A DNA stretch of 64,000 nucleotides from Paenibacillus polysaccharolyticus (GCF_900102085.1 NZ_FMVM01000013.1:1-64000); one strand, 5' to 3'; counted from the stretch's first letter, positions 43,978-53,384 are shown. Made by a program: numbers and translations. The notes: a model not told the origin generated them from the sequence alone.

Positions 43978-44904
43978 GTGTATTCCATCAAACAAGTCGC
44001 TGCCATGCTGGGCATTCAGGCGGTCACGCTCCGGGCTTGGGAAAATCGTTATGATGCGGTTACCCCTGAGCGGACAGAGTCGGGTTATCGCATGTACACG
44101 GAAGAGAATGTAGCGGATCTGCGCTGGCTAAAGGAGCAGATTGATCAGCATCAGGCCAATATCTCCGAGGCTGTACGTATGTTGAAGATCAGGAAAGCTA
44201 AAAGGCCTGATTCTTCTTCACCTGCGCCGATGGTGCCCCCAGTACCCGTGATGGAAGAAGCTCATGCACAGATGGCCGATCAGATCTATGATTCCCTCTA
44301 TCATTTTCAGGGCGAGCGTGCCAACGGTTTGATTGATTTTGGTTTCACGATGTACGGATATGACAGCATGTTCTACCATGTACTCGTACCGATCCTGGTT
44401 CGGGTTGGAGACGCATGGGAAGCAGGACGTGCAACGGTAGCGCAGGAACATTTCATGACGCAGTTGATCTCCCAGCGGTTTTATCAGTTTTTCCATCTGT
44501 TCCCGATCTATCCGCATCTGCCCAAAGTTCTTGCTCTCTGTCCGGAAGGGGAACATCATCAGGTTGGTTTATTGTTGTTCTCTTTATTTATGCGCAAAAA
44601 TGGAGCGGAAGTCCTGTATCTCGGGGCCAATACGCCGGAAGAAGGGGTATTTCCGATTCTCCGTGAGCAGAAAATCAAACTGGTCTGTCTTTCGATTACG
44701 AGCCCCGGACTTGTGGAACCTTGTGATCAGCTGATTGACCGAATTCGGGACGAGTTCCCTCATATCCGTTTTGTGCTGGGCGGTAAAGGGTTTGAACGTG
44801 CGAAGCACGCTCGTCACCCGGAATGGATTATGCCTGAAGATTCGGCAGACTGGCAGTCCTGGATTGAACGGGAGTATTTTACGGATCGGCCACCAGGTGC
44901 CTAA
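43978..44904 (+). CDS. MerR-type regulator with cobalamin-binding domain (CarH/LitR-like)
   Basis: A 308-residue regulator. The MerR helix-turn-helix (residues 2-70, YSIKQVAAMLGIQAVTLRAWENRY) is followed by a linker, a four-helix cobalamin cap and a B12-binding Rossmann domain. The W-x9-E-H motif of light-sensing CarH proteins is present (Trp147, Glu157, His158), as is ExHxxG with the axial ligand His194. In Thermus CarH, AdoCbl-bound tetramers repress crt genes in the dark and light breaks the Co-C bond. GTG start. Position just before a carotenoid operon and matching operators supports the same role here. Confidence 0.92.
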   Translation: MYSIKQVAAMLGIQAVTLRAWENRYDAVTPERTESGYRMYTEENVADLRWLKEQIDQHQANISEAVRMLKIRKAKRPDSSSPAPMVPPVPVMEEAHAQMADQIYDSLYHFQGERANGLIDFGFTMYGYDSMFYHVLVPILVRVGDAWEAGRATVAQEHFMTQLISQRFYQFFHLFPIYPHLPKVLALCPEGEHHQVGLLLFSLFMRKNGAEVLYLGANTPEEGVFPILREQKIKLVCLSITSPGLVEPCDQLIDRIRDEFPHIRFVLGGKGFERAKHARHPEWIMPEDSADWQSWIEREYFTDRPPGA

Positions 44905-44963
44905 CAAGTGAGAGGATAACAATTGAACATAAGGCGAATGTTGATGGAATAGATTCATATAGG

Positions 44964-44999
44964 ACATCCTTAGATCCAGCGATCAAGGGATGTTTTTTT
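44964..44999 (+). terminator. Terminator of the CarH-like gene
   Basis: ACATCCTTAGATC-CAGC-GATCAAGGGATGT followed by TTTTTT. Confidence 0.9.
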
Positions 45000-45041
45000 A
45001 TGGGATTATATAGATCTTTAACGTGTAAAAAACAATTAATT

Positions 45042-45055
45042 TGACCCGCGGGTCA
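45042..45055. promoter_or_regulatory. Perfect 14-bp palindrome upstream of the carotenoid operon
   Basis: TGACCCGCGGGTCA. It overlaps the expected -35 position (45052-45057, GTCATT, poor) for the TATAAT at 45075-45080. It may bind a second regulator, activator or repressor, in addition to the CarH-like protein. Confidence 0.65.
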
Positions 45056-45069
45056 TTTTATGTTTTACT

Positions 45070-45102
45070 TGTCGTATAATATTTGTACACGATTTGTATA
45101 AT
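45070..45102 (+). promoter_or_regulatory. Triple 11-bp direct repeat operator of the carotenoid operon
   Basis: TGTCGTATAAT, ATTTGTACACG and ATTTGTATAAT abut one another, each with GTA at positions 5-7. TATAAT boxes end the first and third. The triple repeat matches the one before the CarH-like gene. Confidence 0.75.
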
Positions 45103-45199
45103 GTTTTTGAGTTTACCCGATTAAAGTGTTTCATTGCGGTTTAATAATAGGTTAGGGGCTTGAGAACTAGAGATAGTCCTACATAGAAAGGTGAGTGGC

Positions 45200-46750
45200 A
45201 TGATACCGAATCAACAACGCAAACGTGCAGCCGTCATTGGCGCAGGCCCGGGTGGGCTTGCAGCAGCCATGTTACTGTCCGGTCAGGGATATGAGGTTGA
45301 TGTATACGAGAAACAGCCAGCCATTGGCGGACGATCTTCCCGTCTGGAGCTTGGTGAATATAAGTTTGACCGCGGGGCTACCTTTTTGATGATGCCTCAG
45401 TTGATTGAAGAGATGTTTGATGTGGTCGGACGCAAGCTCTCGGATTATGTAGATATGAAAGAACTGACCCCGCTGTACGCTTTGAACTTTGGAGATAAGG
45501 TGTTCACTCCTTCACGCAATCGGGAGGATACAGCAGCGCAGATCAAAGAGCTGTTCCCCGGCAATGAAGAGAATTACCTCCGGTACATGCGGGACGAAGA
45601 AGTGAAGTTTGGCAAAGTGATGCCACTGCTCCGCCGTCCGTTTGGCAAACTCACCGATTATTTACGTAAAGACGCGATTACGGCTCTACCTAAACTTGAT
45701 ATAAATAATACGGTTTACGGCATTCTTTCCCGGTATTTTACCGACGAACGTCTGCGCTGGGCGTTTACATTCCAGTCCAAATATTTGGGGATGTCCGCAT
45801 GGGATTGTCCAGGAACATTTACGATCTTGTCATTCATCGAACACCAATATGGACTGTTTCATCCGATCGGCGGCGTGAATCGGGTATTTCAGGCGATGGC
45901 GGATGTCGTTGAAGAGAATGGCGGACGCATTCACACCCTTACACCGGTGAAACAGGTTATTGTTCGCAATGGTCGCGCCGAGGGTGTACTGCTTGAAAAC
46001 GGCGAACGGATCGAAGCGGACCATGTCGTGGTCAATGCCGACTTTGCCCATGCAGTGAACCATTTGTTCGAACCTGGCGTACTTAAAAAATATACACCCG
46101 AAAAAATGAAACGGAAAAAATATTCCTGTTCCACAGCCATGTTGTATCTCGGTGTAGATGGTGAGATCGATCTGCCACATCACTCAATCTATTTTCCGGA
46201 AGATTACCGGGTGAATGTAGACGAAATTACCAAGCACAAAATTTTATCGGCAGACCCGTCTCTATATGTTCATAACCCATCCAGGCTCGATCCGACACTC
46301 GCTCCGGCAGGAAAATCTGCACTTTATGTGCTGATGCCAACACCAAACCTTACGGGAGACATCGATTGGGAGGCGGAACGAGCGAAGGTACAAGAAGACA
46401 TGTTGAAGCGGCTCGAAGCGATTCCAGAACTGGCAGACATTCGTGGCCGGATCGAAGAAAGTATGCTGTTCACACCGCTGGATTGGCAGAATGAGCTGGA
46501 TGTATACCAGGGGGCAACGTTTAATATGGCACATAATCTGGGCCAGATGATGTATCTGAGACCGCATAATCAGTTTGAGGAATTGGAACGCGTTTGGCTG
46601 GTGGGTGGAGGTACGCACCCGGGTAGCGGCTTGCCGACAATCTTTGAATCGGCGCGAATCAGTGTCAGATTGATTCAGGAAGAGGATGCACGAAGACGTA
46701 CCAAGCCATCCTCCTACGTGAAGACTGCCCAAGCCGGAGGACAATCATGA
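45200..46750 (+). CDS. Phytoene/diapophytoene desaturase family enzyme (CrtI/CrtN type), first copy
   Basis: A 516-residue FAD-dependent carotenoid oxidoreductase with dinucleotide motif AAVIGAGPGGLAAAML and the substrate-side pattern GEYKFDRGATFLMMP. The family's C-terminal signature is GGGTHPGSGLPTIFESARIS. It would introduce conjugated double bases-to-bonds into a C30 or C40 polyene at the membrane, that is, carry out stepwise desaturation. ATG at 45200 behind AAAGGTGAG. First gene of the operon, 4-bp overlap with the next. Which of the three paralogues desaturates and which oxidises cannot be decided by reading alone. Confidence 0.9.
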   Translation: MIPNQQRKRAAVIGAGPGGLAAAMLLSGQGYEVDVYEKQPAIGGRSSRLELGEYKFDRGATFLMMPQLIEEMFDVVGRKLSDYVDMKELTPLYALNFGDKVFTPSRNREDTAAQIKELFPGNEENYLRYMRDEEVKFGKVMPLLRRPFGKLTDYLRKDAITALPKLDINNTVYGILSRYFTDERLRWAFTFQSKYLGMSAWDCPGTFTILSFIEHQYGLFHPIGGVNRVFQAMADVVEENGGRIHTLTPVKQVIVRNGRAEGVLLENGERIEADHVVVNADFAHAVNHLFEPGVLKKYTPEKMKRKKYSCSTAMLYLGVDGEIDLPHHSIYFPEDYRVNVDEITKHKILSADPSLYVHNPSRLDPTLAPAGKSALYVLMPTPNLTGDIDWEAERAKVQEDMLKRLEAIPELADIRGRIEESMLFTPLDWQNELDVYQGATFNMAHNLGQMMYLRPHNQFEELERVWLVGGGTHPGSGLPTIFESARISVRLIQEEDARRRTKPSSYVKTAQAGGQS

Positions 46751-48210
46751 AGCGGGCAGCTGTTGTAGGTGCCGGGATTGGAGGGCTTACCTCAGCGTTG
46801 CTGCTGAACCGTCAGGGATGGGATGTTACCGTGTACGAGCGAGGCTCTCGCGTAGGCGGACGGATAGCTTTTGAACAGGAAGGGGAATACCGGATCGATC
46901 AGGGGCCAACCATTGTCCTCCTGCCCGAGATGTTGCTTGGCATTTTGGAAGAGGCCGGTGTGGATCGCTCCAAAGTCGAGCTGCTACGCTGTGACCCGTT
47001 ATACCGGGTGCATTATCACAGCGGACGTGTCATGACCAAGAAGACAGACCGGGCAGAGCAGACCGCCGAGATTGAACGGTTGTTCCCGGGAGAAGGCCGA
47101 GGATTCAACAGGTTTATGAAGGATATGGACACGTTGTTCCCCGCAGGCCGGGCAGCGTTTCTGGAACAGATGTTTCCGCGCAAAAGGGACTTCTTCACCC
47201 CTTCGCTCATGTCGCTTATGGGCAAGCTGCGTGCACACAAGAGTGTGCGGAAGGCCGTTGGGGATTATTTTGAACATGAAGAATTGCTCGATGCGTATTC
47301 GCTGCAAAGCTTGTATATCGGTGGATCGCCCTTTGGTACACCTGGGATTTATTCATTGCTTCCTTACGCCGAGCACGAATATGGCATCTGGATGGTGAAG
47401 GGCGGTTACGCGGCTCTGCCCGCTATTCTGGAGCAGGAACTGCTCTCTCGCGGCGGGAAGATCAAGCTGAACACGGAAGTCACTGGACTGGAGATCCGCA
47501 ATGGAATATGCGAGGGGATTGAAACGGCTGATGGTGCTGAAAAGGTGGATGCCGTAATCTATAACGGAGATTTTCCGAATTTGAGCGGGCTGATGAAGCA
47601 GGTACCGGAAGCACCCGTGAAACGTAAGCCGTATCGCCCTTCATCGGGGTGTGTGCTGATTTACGCCGGAGTAGATAAACGGTGGGAGGATGCCACAACG
47701 CATCAGTTTTTCTTGCCACCAAGCCTGGATGGTAGCTTGCGCCAAGTTTTCAACGAGCGCCGCATTCCCGCGAAGCCATCGTTTTACGTCTTCAATCCGG
47801 CTGCAGTGGACGAGACCGCTGCACCTCCAGGGCAGAGTGTACTGTATTTCCTCATTCCGGTACCGGACGCAGAAGGCGTGAACTGGGAACAAGAGAGTGA
47901 AGCGCTGGCAGAACGTGTGCTGGAAGAAGCAGAAGAACGAGGATTCCCGGGACTCCGTGCAGCATTGCAATGGAAAAAAGTACGTACACCTGCTGACGCC
48001 GCGCGTGATGGCTTATACGGTGGAGGAAGCTTTGGCATTGCACCTGTCCTGTTTCAGTCGGGTGTGTATCGACCGCAGCCCAAGCCGTTCTCGAAGATAC
48101 AAGGTTTATATGCTGCCGGAGCATCGGTACATCCAGGAGGCGGCGTGCCCATTGTCATGCAAGGCGCTAGGATGGCTGTCAATCAACTCATGAAGGAGAT
48201 GGGGAAATGA
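46747..48210 (+). CDS. CrtI/CrtN-type carotenoid oxidoreductase, second copy
   Basis: A 487-residue FAD enzyme with N-terminal AAVVGAGIGGLTSALLL and GEYRIDQGPTIVLLP. The C-terminal signature is AAGASVHPGGGVPIVMQGARM. It is shorter than its two paralogues here. The start overlaps the upstream stop (ATGA), and its end overlaps the synthase gene by 4 bp. By analogy with staphylococcal and Bacillus indicus-type pathways it may be a diapophytoene desaturase or a terminal oxidase. Confidence 0.88.
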   Translation: MKRAAVVGAGIGGLTSALLLNRQGWDVTVYERGSRVGGRIAFEQEGEYRIDQGPTIVLLPEMLLGILEEAGVDRSKVELLRCDPLYRVHYHSGRVMTKKTDRAEQTAEIERLFPGEGRGFNRFMKDMDTLFPAGRAAFLEQMFPRKRDFFTPSLMSLMGKLRAHKSVRKAVGDYFEHEELLDAYSLQSLYIGGSPFGTPGIYSLLPYAEHEYGIWMVKGGYAALPAILEQELLSRGGKIKLNTEVTGLEIRNGICEGIETADGAEKVDAVIYNGDFPNLSGLMKQVPEAPVKRKPYRPSSGCVLIYAGVDKRWEDATTHQFFLPPSLDGSLRQVFNERRIPAKPSFYVFNPAAVDETAAPPGQSVLYFLIPVPDAEGVNWEQESEALAERVLEEAEERGFPGLRAALQWKKVRTPADAARDGLYGGGSFGIAPVLFQSGVYRPQPKPFSKIQGLYAAGASVHPGGGVPIVMQGARMAVNQLMKEMGK

Positions 48211-49079
48211 ACGAAGCGATTTTAAGCAGGTGTGAAGAGTTGATGCAGAAGGGCTCCTCGTCTTTTTATCAGGCGTTTAAGGGCCTGCCCAGTCCCCGCC
48301 GTGAGGCGGTATATGTCATCTATGCGTTTTGCCGCATGATTGATGACAGTGTGGATGAGCCGGAGCAATCAACGTATACGATCCATGAGATTCGTGAATT
48401 ATTTGAACACCTCGAAGAAGCGGAGGGGCACTTTATTTGGCCGGCACTGAGATGGCTGTTCAGCAGCTTCCCTCATCTGGACAAAGGCCCGTTTTTTCGT
48501 CAGATGGAGGGCCAATTAACGGATCTGGAAGTGACCCACTATACAACGCTGGAACAGCTGGAGCACTATTGTTATCTGGTTGCCGGAACCGTAGGCGAGA
48601 TGCTGCTACCTGTGCTCCGTAATGATAACGGTTCGGAAGTAGCGATGAATGGTATCGCACTAGGCAAAGGCATGCAGATTGTGAACATTATTCGGGATGT
48701 GGGTGAAGACCGGGCCAGAATGCGCCGTTATGTACCGCTGGAGATTATGGAGAAACACGGATACTCCGAACAGGACTGGGAAGACGGCATTGTGGATGAA
48801 CGATTTATCGCCATCATTCAGGATCTGAAAGCAGCAGCGCTGAACTGGTTCCGGATCGGCATGGATCGTTTGGACACCTATCCGGTTGAAAGTGCCTTTT
48901 CGATTGAGTTAGCCGCGGCCTTCTATTCAACGATCCTGCACGCCGTGGAGCGTAACGACTACGATGTGTACACGAAACGAGCATATGTCAGCGATGAATT
49001 GAAACTGGAGATGCTGGGCGCGATTGTGAAACGGTATCCGATGTTGGCGTATCAAGCTTCCCGAATGGCGGTATCCTGA
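48207..49079 (+). CDS. Phytoene/4,4'-diapophytoene synthase (CrtB/CrtM family)
   Basis: A 290-residue trans-isoprenyl diphosphate synthase that joins two prenyl diphosphates head to head. The first Asp-rich motif is DDSVDE (residues 46-51) and the second is RDVGEDRARMR, both needed for Mg2+ and diphosphate. Whether it uses farnesyl (C30) or geranylgeranyl (C40) diphosphate cannot be read directly; neighbours of the acyl-glycosyl type favour C30. Translationally coupled on both sides. Confidence 0.92.
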   Translation: MNEAILSRCEELMQKGSSSFYQAFKGLPSPRREAVYVIYAFCRMIDDSVDEPEQSTYTIHEIRELFEHLEEAEGHFIWPALRWLFSSFPHLDKGPFFRQMEGQLTDLEVTHYTTLEQLEHYCYLVAGTVGEMLLPVLRNDNGSEVAMNGIALGKGMQIVNIIRDVGEDRARMRRYVPLEIMEKHGYSEQDWEDGIVDERFIAIIQDLKAAALNWFRIGMDRLDTYPVESAFSIELAAAFYSTILHAVERNDYDVYTKRAYVSDELKLEMLGAIVKRYPMLAYQASRMAVS

Positions 49080-49846
49080 TGGTTCAGTGGGTGTACTGGG
49101 TATGGTACGCCATTGGTGCCATCCTCATGCTTACGATTGGTGTGCCTGAGGCGTTATCCTTCTCTAATGGGCTATTTCTTGTATTCTACGCGTTGTATGT
49201 GCTTGACCTTATATATCAGCAATATCGCCGATCTGACCTGTCCGACCAGTCAGTCAAGTGGCTACGGCCCGACCTCTGGATAGCGTCCTTTATCATCTGG
49301 CTGGGCGGTATGGGTGTGGAATGGATCGGTGTACATACACACTGGCCTTTTGGCGAGTATGCCTATTCCGACTTCTTTGGCATCCATCTGTTCAGTGTAC
49401 CGGTAACACTTGGATTCGCCTGGATCGCAGTCGTTGGCAACTCGGCGCTGATTAGCGGCGGTGGATCGACCTGGGGTGGGAAGTTGGTGCGAGCCCTCAA
49501 AACGGGATTTTGGGCAATTGTGCTGGATTTTGTACTCGATCCTGTAGCTCATGCAAGGGGATTTTGGGAATGGCAGGCTCCAGGAGGGTTCTACGGTGTT
49601 CCGTGGACAAACTACATCAGCTGGTTCATTATGGGAGCATTTCTGTCTCTCTTTTTGCCGGCCATGCCAAAGGATCGGCATTCCCTACTGCGGGCAAAAT
49701 GGCTGTACCAACTGTTTATCCTTCTGTTTGGCCTGCTTGCGTTAAAAGAAGGCATAACAGGCAGTTTCATAATTGCCATCGCAGGTGTGCTGCTTGCCGA
49801 GGGGAGCTGGCTGTATGATTCGCGCCGTAAAGTCCAAAGCGTTTGA
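49079..49846 (+). CDS. CruF-like carotenoid 1,2-hydratase (DUF422 family)
   Basis: A 255-residue membrane protein with about seven hydrophobic helices. Conserved polar motifs of the CruF/bacterioruberin hydratase family are EWIGVHTHWPFGEYAYSDFFG and DFVLDPVAHARGFWEW. These enzymes add water to a terminal C1,2 double bond to give the 1-hydroxy group that is then glycosylated. The ATG shares a base with the synthase stop. It places a hydroxylated psi end group in the pathway. Confidence 0.87.
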   Translation: MVQWVYWVWYAIGAILMLTIGVPEALSFSNGLFLVFYALYVLDLIYQQYRRSDLSDQSVKWLRPDLWIASFIIWLGGMGVEWIGVHTHWPFGEYAYSDFFGIHLFSVPVTLGFAWIAVVGNSALISGGGSTWGGKLVRALKTGFWAIVLDFVLDPVAHARGFWEWQAPGGFYGVPWTNYISWFIMGAFLSLFLPAMPKDRHSLLRAKWLYQLFILLFGLLALKEGITGSFIIAIAGVLLAEGSWLYDSRRKVQSV

Positions 49847-50588
49847 CCGAGTCTTCTCGCTGTACAACCATTATTATTTGTTGCGTAGACGTTTTCGTTC
49901 GTTTACGCTCTCGGGTTCGCTCGATCCACAAATCGTAGATCGTAGGGGCTTGGATGGAGTGTTGCCTATAGCGCCGGATCAGCCTGTTGTCTATTTTATG
50001 AACCACAGCTCATGGTGGGATGGACTGCTACTGTATCATGCCGCGAAGCAAACTTCGCGCGGGGATCATTATGTGATGATGGAGGAGCGGCAGCTTCGGC
50101 AGTATGCTTTTTTTCGCAAACTCGGAGCGTATTCAATCAACAAGGACAGTGCATCGGGTGTGCGGACATCGTTGCAATATACGAATGAGTTGCTGGCTTC
50201 TGGCAAAAGGGTCTGGATATTCCCGCAGGGTGAAATTCTGCATCAGGAGGCTCGGCCGATTCAATTTCGTCCGGGCATTGGACTCGTGCTACGTCGTTTT
50301 CCGCAGGCTATTGCCGTGCCAGTTACCTTATGTCATGGCATGGTTCAGCATGACCTGCCTGAAATTTCAATGAAGGCTGGCTTGCCGATTGTGGAAGATT
50401 GGAAAACGTGGAAAAGTGAAGAGATTGCTCATCGGTTGGGATGTGTGCTGGAGCAACAACTGAATGATCATAGAGCAACGTTAATTCGGCTTGGACAAGG
50501 AAGTCTGCCAGATGCACAGCCTCTGATTCGGGGAATTCGCTCCACTAGTGAAAAATACGATGCGGCACGAAAGCGGGTGAACCGATAA
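49815..50588 (+). CDS. PlsC-family acyltransferase, probable carotenoid glycoside acylase
   Basis: A 257-residue lysophosphatidate acyltransferase-like protein. The catalytic HX4D motif is in NHSSWWDG and the second substrate motif is FPQGEILH. The ATG at 49815 lies downstream of GAGGGGAGC and inside the last 32 bp of the CruF gene; longer readings lack a ribosome site. Between CruF and a glycosyltransferase it most likely acylates the sugar of the carotenoid, comparable to CrtO in staphyloxanthin synthesis. Confidence 0.85.
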   Translation: MIRAVKSKAFDRVFSLYNHYYLLRRRFRSFTLSGSLDPQIVDRRGLDGVLPIAPDQPVVYFMNHSSWWDGLLLYHAAKQTSRGDHYVMMEERQLRQYAFFRKLGAYSINKDSASGVRTSLQYTNELLASGKRVWIFPQGEILHQEARPIQFRPGIGLVLRRFPQAIAVPVTLCHGMVQHDLPEISMKAGLPIVEDWKTWKSEEIAHRLGCVLEQQLNDHRATLIRLGQGSLPDAQPLIRGIRSTSEKYDAARKRVNR

Positions 50589-50589
50589 C

Positions 50590-51750
50590 ATGAGTGAGAG
50601 TATGAATGCATCTGAGATATTGTGGATGTGTCTGGTGGGAGGGTTGCTACTGCAATTGCTCTTTGCGGTGTGGAATGCCGCTTGCCTGCCTAAAGTACGA
50701 TCATTCCGTAAGATGAATATCGTGCCATCCGATCAGCTTGTTTCGGTATTGATACCCGCTCGAAATGAACGAATACATATTGAAGCATGTTTGGAAAGTG
50801 TGCTTGCCAGCGATACGAAGGGTTTTCGTATGGAAGTGCTGGTGCTGGACGACCGCTCCGAAGATGAAACCGCCGCTTTGGTTCAGGCGATTGCCGAGCG
50901 AGATTCACGCGTACGTTTGCTTCGGGGTACTGAACTACCTGCGGGCTGGATGGGAAAATCCTACGCCTGTCACCGATTGGTTCAGGAAGCCCAAGGAGAC
51001 TGGTTTATGTTCGTGGATGCGGACGTTCGGGTCAAGCCGGATGCCATTCGGCAGACTTTTGCTGCCGGGTGCGCGCAGGGCGGCGGGCTGGTTACCGGCT
51101 TCCCGTATCAGGTTGCGAAGACCTGGATGGAAAAGCTTGTTGTGCCCATGATGATGTTTACGATCATCAGCCATCTTCCTATTTTTATGATACGAAGGTC
51201 AGCAAGTCCGATGTTTGTCGCCGCTACGGGGGCTTTTTTGCTCATTCATCGAACAAGTTATGAAGCATCCGGCGGTCATGCAGCGATTCAAGGGCATCTG
51301 GTGGACGACATGAGTCTCGCCAAAGCGGTGAAACGTGCCGGTCATCCCATGATGCTGGCGGATGTCCATGATGTGACGAGTACGCGGATGTATCAGAACG
51401 GTGCAGAAGTATGGAACGGATATAAGAAAAATATGTATGAAGGCATGGGGCGCAAGGACGTGCTGTTGCTTGGGACGATGCTGATGTACTTTGTGATGTA
51501 TATTGTGCCGCCATTGGGTCTGGTTATAGGGCTAATAACGGGCAGTGAAACGTCATTTCTCTATGGTTTCATAGGCACATTGCTTGGCATGGCCGTAAAA
51601 CGGGTATCCGATCATATCGGAGGTCAGCCGTGGTGGCTTGCTCTTTTTCAACCGATCAGCATGGCGTGTGTGATTGCTATTGGTCTGGCCTCACGGCAGG
51701 CAGGTCGATCTGGTAAAGGGTATGTATGGAAAGGCAGGCGTTATAGCTGA
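50590..51750 (+). CDS. Family 2 glycosyltransferase (CruC/CrtQ-like)
   Basis: A 386-residue membrane-associated glycosyltransferase with an N-terminal helix, GT-A domain motifs VLIPARNER, DDRSEDET and DADVRV (the DxD), and three or more C-terminal membrane helices. It would transfer a hexose to the carotenoid hydroxyl or carboxyl. It starts 1 base after the acyltransferase stop; the ribosome site is weak, so coupling is likely. Its stop overlaps the next start (TGATG). Confidence 0.88.
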   Translation: MSESMNASEILWMCLVGGLLLQLLFAVWNAACLPKVRSFRKMNIVPSDQLVSVLIPARNERIHIEACLESVLASDTKGFRMEVLVLDDRSEDETAALVQAIAERDSRVRLLRGTELPAGWMGKSYACHRLVQEAQGDWFMFVDADVRVKPDAIRQTFAAGCAQGGGLVTGFPYQVAKTWMEKLVVPMMMFTIISHLPIFMIRRSASPMFVAATGAFLLIHRTSYEASGGHAAIQGHLVDDMSLAKAVKRAGHPMMLADVHDVTSTRMYQNGAEVWNGYKKNMYEGMGRKDVLLLGTMLMYFVMYIVPPLGLVIGLITGSETSFLYGFIGTLLGMAVKRVSDHIGGQPWWLALFQPISMACVIAIGLASRQAGRSGKGYVWKGRRYS

Positions 51751-53384
51751 TGCAGAGTGTACAGGAGAATGGAAATGGTGACGGTTCAGAAGATACAGAG
51801 AGAGACCAAGGTATAGGAGAAGGTAGTAAAGGGGTAGGAATGTTGCTGGGAAAAGAGATGAAAATGGATAACGGGCACCGGGCGGAGGCCTCAAACGGGA
51901 ACTTGAAACAGGATGTCATTATAATCGGGGCAGGCTTCGGCGGTCTATCCTGTGCGATTCGCCTTGCTACGGCGGGCTTGCGAGTAACCATTCTGGAGCG
52001 TCAGGCGCATGTGGGCGGCAAGTTGCAACAGATCCAGCAGGACGGGTATCATTTTGACCGCGGGCCGAGCACGATTACGATGCCGGATGCGTTTCGCTCG
52101 GTTTTTGATCAGGCAGGCGTGGTGATGGAGAACTATGTGCAGTTGTACGAGCTGGAGCCTAGAACACGTAATGTTTTTGCGGATGGAACAGTGGTCGATC
52201 TGTCTAGAAATCGCGGCTGGATGAAAGAGCAGATTGCTGTGTACAGTCCGGAGGATGCCTTGCGTTATGATGCGTTTATGGATGAATCTGCCGCATTGTA
52301 TGCGGAGGCGAATCGTCATTTCCTCGGTAAGTTGCTACTAAATCCGTCTGATAAATACAACCTTCAAATGTTGCGCAGTCTGCTTCGGGTGCGGCCTACA
52401 GTCAGGCTGGATAAGTTGTTACGCAGGTATTTCAGCCATCCACACACACTCGCCATGTTCGGGCGGTACGCCACGTATGTAGGATCATCTCCGTATCTGT
52501 CGCCTTCTATTTTTGCCATGATGGGTCATGTGGAAGCAGAGGTGGGCATCTACGGGGTCAAAGGCGGAACGTATCAGCTGATTGAAGGCATGACCCGGCT
52601 TGCGCAGGAAAAAGGCGTGCGGATTCTGACGGGTGTAGAAGTGCATCAGATCGTGACTCGGCATGGCAAGGTGATCGGCGTGGATACGGATCGGGGCTTT
52701 ATGGAAGCAGAACAGGTCGTGGCTAATGGAGATGTGCTTAGTGTAAACAGGTTACTGCTCGCGCCGGAGCATCGGAAACGAATGAGTGATGCTCGGATTG
52801 CCAAGTACGAACCTTCCATCTCAGGATTCGTAACCCTAGCGGGAGTGCGCAGAAAGTACGATCAGTTATTACATCACACGGTCTTTTTTCCAGAGCAGTA
52901 TAAGCTGGAGTTTGATGATATTTTCCGTGATCGCAGGATGCCTTCAGATCCAACGATATACATCTGTTACTCGGGTTATTCCGAAGCAGGTATGGCTCCG
53001 GAAGGGGCCAGCAATCTGTTCATTCTGGTGAATGCACCGTATTTGTCTCAAGCGTGGAACTGGGAAGAGCAGAAATATCGTTACGGTGAGTTTGTGCTGG
53101 AACAATTGGAGGCGCGTGGTATTGGCGGGTTGATGCAATCGGAAGTGTTAATTTGTTACACACCGCAACATATTGAACGGGATACACTCGCTCATCAAGG
53201 GTCGATCTATGGCATTTCCTCCAATTCGGTGAAACAGACTTTTATGCGACCAGGCAATCAGAGCAAAGATGTTCAAGGGCTCTGGTACGTTGGCGGTACA
53301 ACTCATCCTGGCGGCGGAACCCCGATTGTTACGCTGTCCGGCCAGCTTGTGGGGGAGCGACTTGCAACGGAGCTGGGAAGGTAG
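51750..53384 (+). CDS. CrtI/CrtN-type carotenoid oxidoreductase, third copy (CrtP/CrtNb-like)
   Basis: A 544-residue reading with FAD motif DVIIIGAGFGGLSCAIRL and C-terminal GGTTHPGGGTPIVTLSGQL. Middle landmarks are YHFDRGPSTITMP and GIYGVKGGTYQLIEG. The first 50 or so residues are hydrophilic and Gly/Glu-rich, atypical of the family. An ATG at 51840 with AAAGGGG upstream may be the true start; 51750 is coupled to the glycosyltransferase stop. It may be the terminal oxidase that makes the aldehyde or acid end. Confidence 0.88.
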   Translation: MQSVQENGNGDGSEDTERDQGIGEGSKGVGMLLGKEMKMDNGHRAEASNGNLKQDVIIIGAGFGGLSCAIRLATAGLRVTILERQAHVGGKLQQIQQDGYHFDRGPSTITMPDAFRSVFDQAGVVMENYVQLYELEPRTRNVFADGTVVDLSRNRGWMKEQIAVYSPEDALRYDAFMDESAALYAEANRHFLGKLLLNPSDKYNLQMLRSLLRVRPTVRLDKLLRRYFSHPHTLAMFGRYATYVGSSPYLSPSIFAMMGHVEAEVGIYGVKGGTYQLIEGMTRLAQEKGVRILTGVEVHQIVTRHGKVIGVDTDRGFMEAEQVVANGDVLSVNRLLLAPEHRKRMSDARIAKYEPSISGFVTLAGVRRKYDQLLHHTVFFPEQYKLEFDDIFRDRRMPSDPTIYICYSGYSEAGMAPEGASNLFILVNAPYLSQAWNWEEQKYRYGEFVLEQLEARGIGGLMQSEVLICYTPQHIERDTLAHQGSIYGISSNSVKQTFMRPGNQSKDVQGLWYVGGTTHPGGGTPIVTLSGQLVGERLATELGR

